Part shown: positions 6,001 through 6,200 of the stretch, piece after piece | How positions within the stretch are numbered: the stretch's first letter is position 1 | Layout of the letters: each line of letters begins with the position of its first letter | Assembly (NCBI GenBank): GCA_021827805.1 | Contig: JAKAUG010000039.1 | Span: forward strand, 1 to 6,200 | Length of the DNA: 6,200 nucleotides | Direction: 5' to 3' | Source of the DNA: Bacillota bacterium | GTDB lineage: Bacteria; Bacillota; Sulfobacillia; RBS10-35; JAJYVN01 | Position numbers and translations under genes: made by a program | The notes under the pieces: generated by a model | Databases searched by the model: none | Told to the model about the DNA's origin: nothing | The model's input: the letters and a program-made list of their open reading frames with translations, nothing else

Positions 6001-6200
6001 GAGACCGTCGCCGCCTACCCGGCCACCCTGCCGGCGGATGGCACCGATGTCTCCACCGTGACCGCCACCGTCAGGGACAGTGTCGGGGAAGCCGTCTACG
6101 GGGCTCCGGTCACCTTCAGCACGACGCTCGGCAACCTTGCGGTGACCCAGGCGGTGTACACGGACACCTCGGGCCAGGCGGAGGCCACCATCAACTCGAC
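3007..6200 (+). CDS. Very large exported cysteine-rich protein with Ser/Thr-rich centre, three IPT/TIG domains and Big_1 Ig-like domain (3'-partial)
   Basis: Frame 1 is open from the junction to the window edge with no stop, giving at least 1064 residues from the ATG at 3007. That start was chosen for the AGGAG at 2991-2995 and because it places a compact signal peptide at the N-terminus; the ATG at 2932 is the alternative. Layout by residue: signal peptide 1-30; Cys-rich region of unknown family 31-300 with ten cysteines; central region about 310-640 with two Ser/Thr-rich segments; IPT/TIG domains about 646-738, 739-848 and 873-980; linker with CNTC 981-995; start of a Big_1/invasin-type Ig-like domain from about 1000. 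The IPT and Ig-like parts are confidently assigned; the first 640 residues match no family I recognise. The protein is exported and probably acts at or outside the cell surface. It follows the first gene closely and is probably in the same operon. The rest lies beyond the window. Confidence 0.9.
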   Translation, partial: MYRNTLGRVALSLATALSLLATCGAPMAVAFTYHPIVIKWPVQFGGAQGSPNVLPLQMTPLNSVTPMPANNELDLFVSGPCQLDPAEFDAQGNWTACQTDGAINTLPGPYLDVAGGNDVMMNVPATQLAAAWHAAIPTVVVPTPSVTYPVNCQLGWVEADSPTAFYSNRNALPQSGFWEGDQAQCAVHAELGTQANCQNPDANGFCWQNLSDQQSATTPASPQDAQSVWNVCASGGSSSSPCLVSSPMQVPITFPEAVNHLRFCWTYQLNDTYFGDLPAYASVNDAYSGPQAKVTGCSDPLTVDVQPAALMQLDVLPYKILYMPPGDLSSSSYTLTQGTSTTTALTLGSSSSQSLASDVNGQVAASLAYGAFSVNEATRWDHNTSTTNTTSDSSTNSVQWVDQYTQTWSSPQKLSQLSEPGQQPWQFDEIALSIHPQFALWDFGGVVSYQMFGSLSNEYDVSAGALLTCSEGTTGLPIPGDYSPPVTLTPDECGSLLQLDPFAAASSQDASSQLATLSQGGLATRLESVARGEPGLGTNGTKTDSVSQQDINTQASTSATTADVKVTDMVGNSISAGLSFGGSGVSLNMGESLTSGLDLQVSYQKSVTAVQSSTSAASGTLGDDTNPIDTTEWLDDRWGTMMFQVAPPTVTGVTPSAGPIGGGTAVTISGTGFWSGPTAVNFCAQGGSLCLPATDVTLVTDQTITAKAPAMPAGTVDVVVESPGGQSATSAQDQFTFQPPPPQITGVSPSTGPVAGGTQVTITGSGFTGATEVWFGSGHSLADDQLTNGASKTCSGIPPYAAATFQVVSDTEITATTPEIYGPGTLEVEVLGPVGQSAVVPSDQFTYTGAAHGCHSGTGPGTSGLGWLWSTLPTLSGVTPDTGPATGGTRVTITGTNFQTTPEQRTGCVFGRCFTFEYQAPPPVDFCVSSTACAQASHVTFVSATTLEATVPPGAPGVVDVQVGGQFGFSQPATADRFTYVRTLVCNTCGAGQGASLTETVAAYPATLPADGTDVSTVTATVRDSVGEAVYGAPVTFSTTLGNLAVTQAVYTDTSGQAEATINS
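3097..3906 (+). other. Cysteine-rich N-terminal region of unknown family
   Basis: Residues 31-300 carry ten cysteines, at codons 3247, 3295, 3460, 3559, 3595, 3622, 3700, 3730, 3796 and 3895. The even number fits up to five disulfides after export. The segment is rich in Pro, Asn, Gln and aromatic residues (for example VNCQLGWVEAD and RFCWTYQLNDTYFGDLP). It has no Asp-box, IPT or Ig-like signature. I do not recognise the fold and assign no function. Confidence 0.5.
3937..4941 (+). other. Central region with two similar Ser/Thr-rich segments
   Basis: After LDVLPYKILYMPPGD (about 3946-3990) comes a first Ser/Thr-rich segment (3991-4200), including GTSTTTALTLGSSSSQSL and NTSTTNTTSDSSTNSVQ. A second follows at about 4621-4878, including NTQASTSATTADVKVT and VQSSTSAASG. 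Each surrounds a small-residue, alternating stretch: VAASLAYGAFSVN (4096-4134) and ISAGLSFGGSGVSLN (4726-4770). Between them are aromatic, ordered-looking stretches (FALWDFGGVVSYQMFGSL) and two cysteines (codons 4411 and 4483). The region closes with EWLDDRWGTMMFQV just before the first IPT domain. Alternating Ser/Thr strands suggest long beta strands; a beta-hairpin or pore-forming-like module is only a hypothesis. Confidence 0.45.
4942..5946 (+). repeat. Three IPT/TIG domains with Cys-bearing insertions
   Basis: Copies lie at about 4942-5220, 5221-5550 and 5623-5946. All open with [VIL]-[TS]-GV-[TS]-P-x-x-GP-x-x-GGT and V-T-I-[ST]-G, and close with D-[QR]-F-T-[YF]. Copy 2 carries an insertion of roughly 25-30 residues after its WFGSG strand (about 5341-5412), with one cysteine (5386). 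Copy 3 has an insertion with a CVFGRC loop (5728-5745) and a long first half. Copies 1 and 3 share a V-[ND]-F-C-x(5,6)-C motif (5044-5076 and 5776-5805). A linker of about 24 residues (about 5551-5622) with GCHSG separates copies 2 and 3. The domains are about 93-110 residues, longer than the 83-85 of the upstream gene. Confidence 0.88.
5998..6200 (+). other. Start of a bacterial Ig-like (Big_1/invasin-type) domain, cut by the window
   Basis: Translation reads LTETVAAYPATLPADGTD, then VSTVTATVRDSVGEAVYGA, then PVTFSTTLGNL, and finally a TDTSGQAEATI strand. The order 'P-x-x-[LI]-x-A-D-G-x-[DS]-x-[ST]-x-[VI]-x-A-x-V-x-D-x-x-G-x-x-V-x-G-x-x-V-x-F' with a later 'T-D-x-x-G-x-A' is the classic Big_1 pattern known from invasins and intimins. 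The domain is nearly complete at the edge. Such domains often come in tandem, so more copies may follow. Confidence 0.85.

Overview
The window is very G+C-rich (about 70% by eye) with a strong G/C bias at third codon positions. It is almost entirely coding, on the + strand, in two tandem genes for very large extracellular proteins. Neither gene is complete: the first is already open at base 1, and the second runs past base 6200 without a stop. There are no RNA genes, CRISPR arrays, insertion sequences or recognisable terminators. The organism is probably a high-G+C bacterium that exports multidomain surface proteins. Deep-branching high-G+C Bacillota, Chloroflexota or Actinomycetota would all fit, but nothing here settles the phylum.

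Region 1 (2-2935) is the C-terminal 977 residues of a modular secreted protein. In order it has Asp-box (BNR/Ycf48-like) beta-propeller blades, a first IPT/TIG-like domain, two tandem Ig-like modules of about 128 residues, three consecutive IPT/TIG domains, and a C-terminal tail holding two copies of a 'PGWN ... aromatic strand' unit. No membrane anchor or sortase motif closes the protein.

Region 2 (2936-3006) is a 71-base junction. The stop of gene 1 overlaps an in-frame ATG (ATGA, 2932-2935). A better start lies at 3007, behind an AGGAG Shine-Dalgarno and directly before a signal peptide. The two genes are very likely co-transcribed.

Region 3 (3007-6200) is a second exported protein, at least 1064 residues. 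It has a signal peptide, a cysteine-rich N-terminal region of no recognised family, a central part with two similar Ser/Thr-rich segments, three IPT/TIG domains (two or three with Cys-bearing insertions), and the start of a bacterial Ig-like (Big_1/invasin-type) domain at the window edge. Because it has no stop here, an ORF list that requires one would miss it, and long antisense ORFs over the same bases could be mistaken for genes.

Together the genes look like a surface or secreted adhesin-like locus. Both use the same IPT building block, but they differ sharply in cysteine content and in their N-terminal modules. Function beyond an extracellular binding or structural role is inference.
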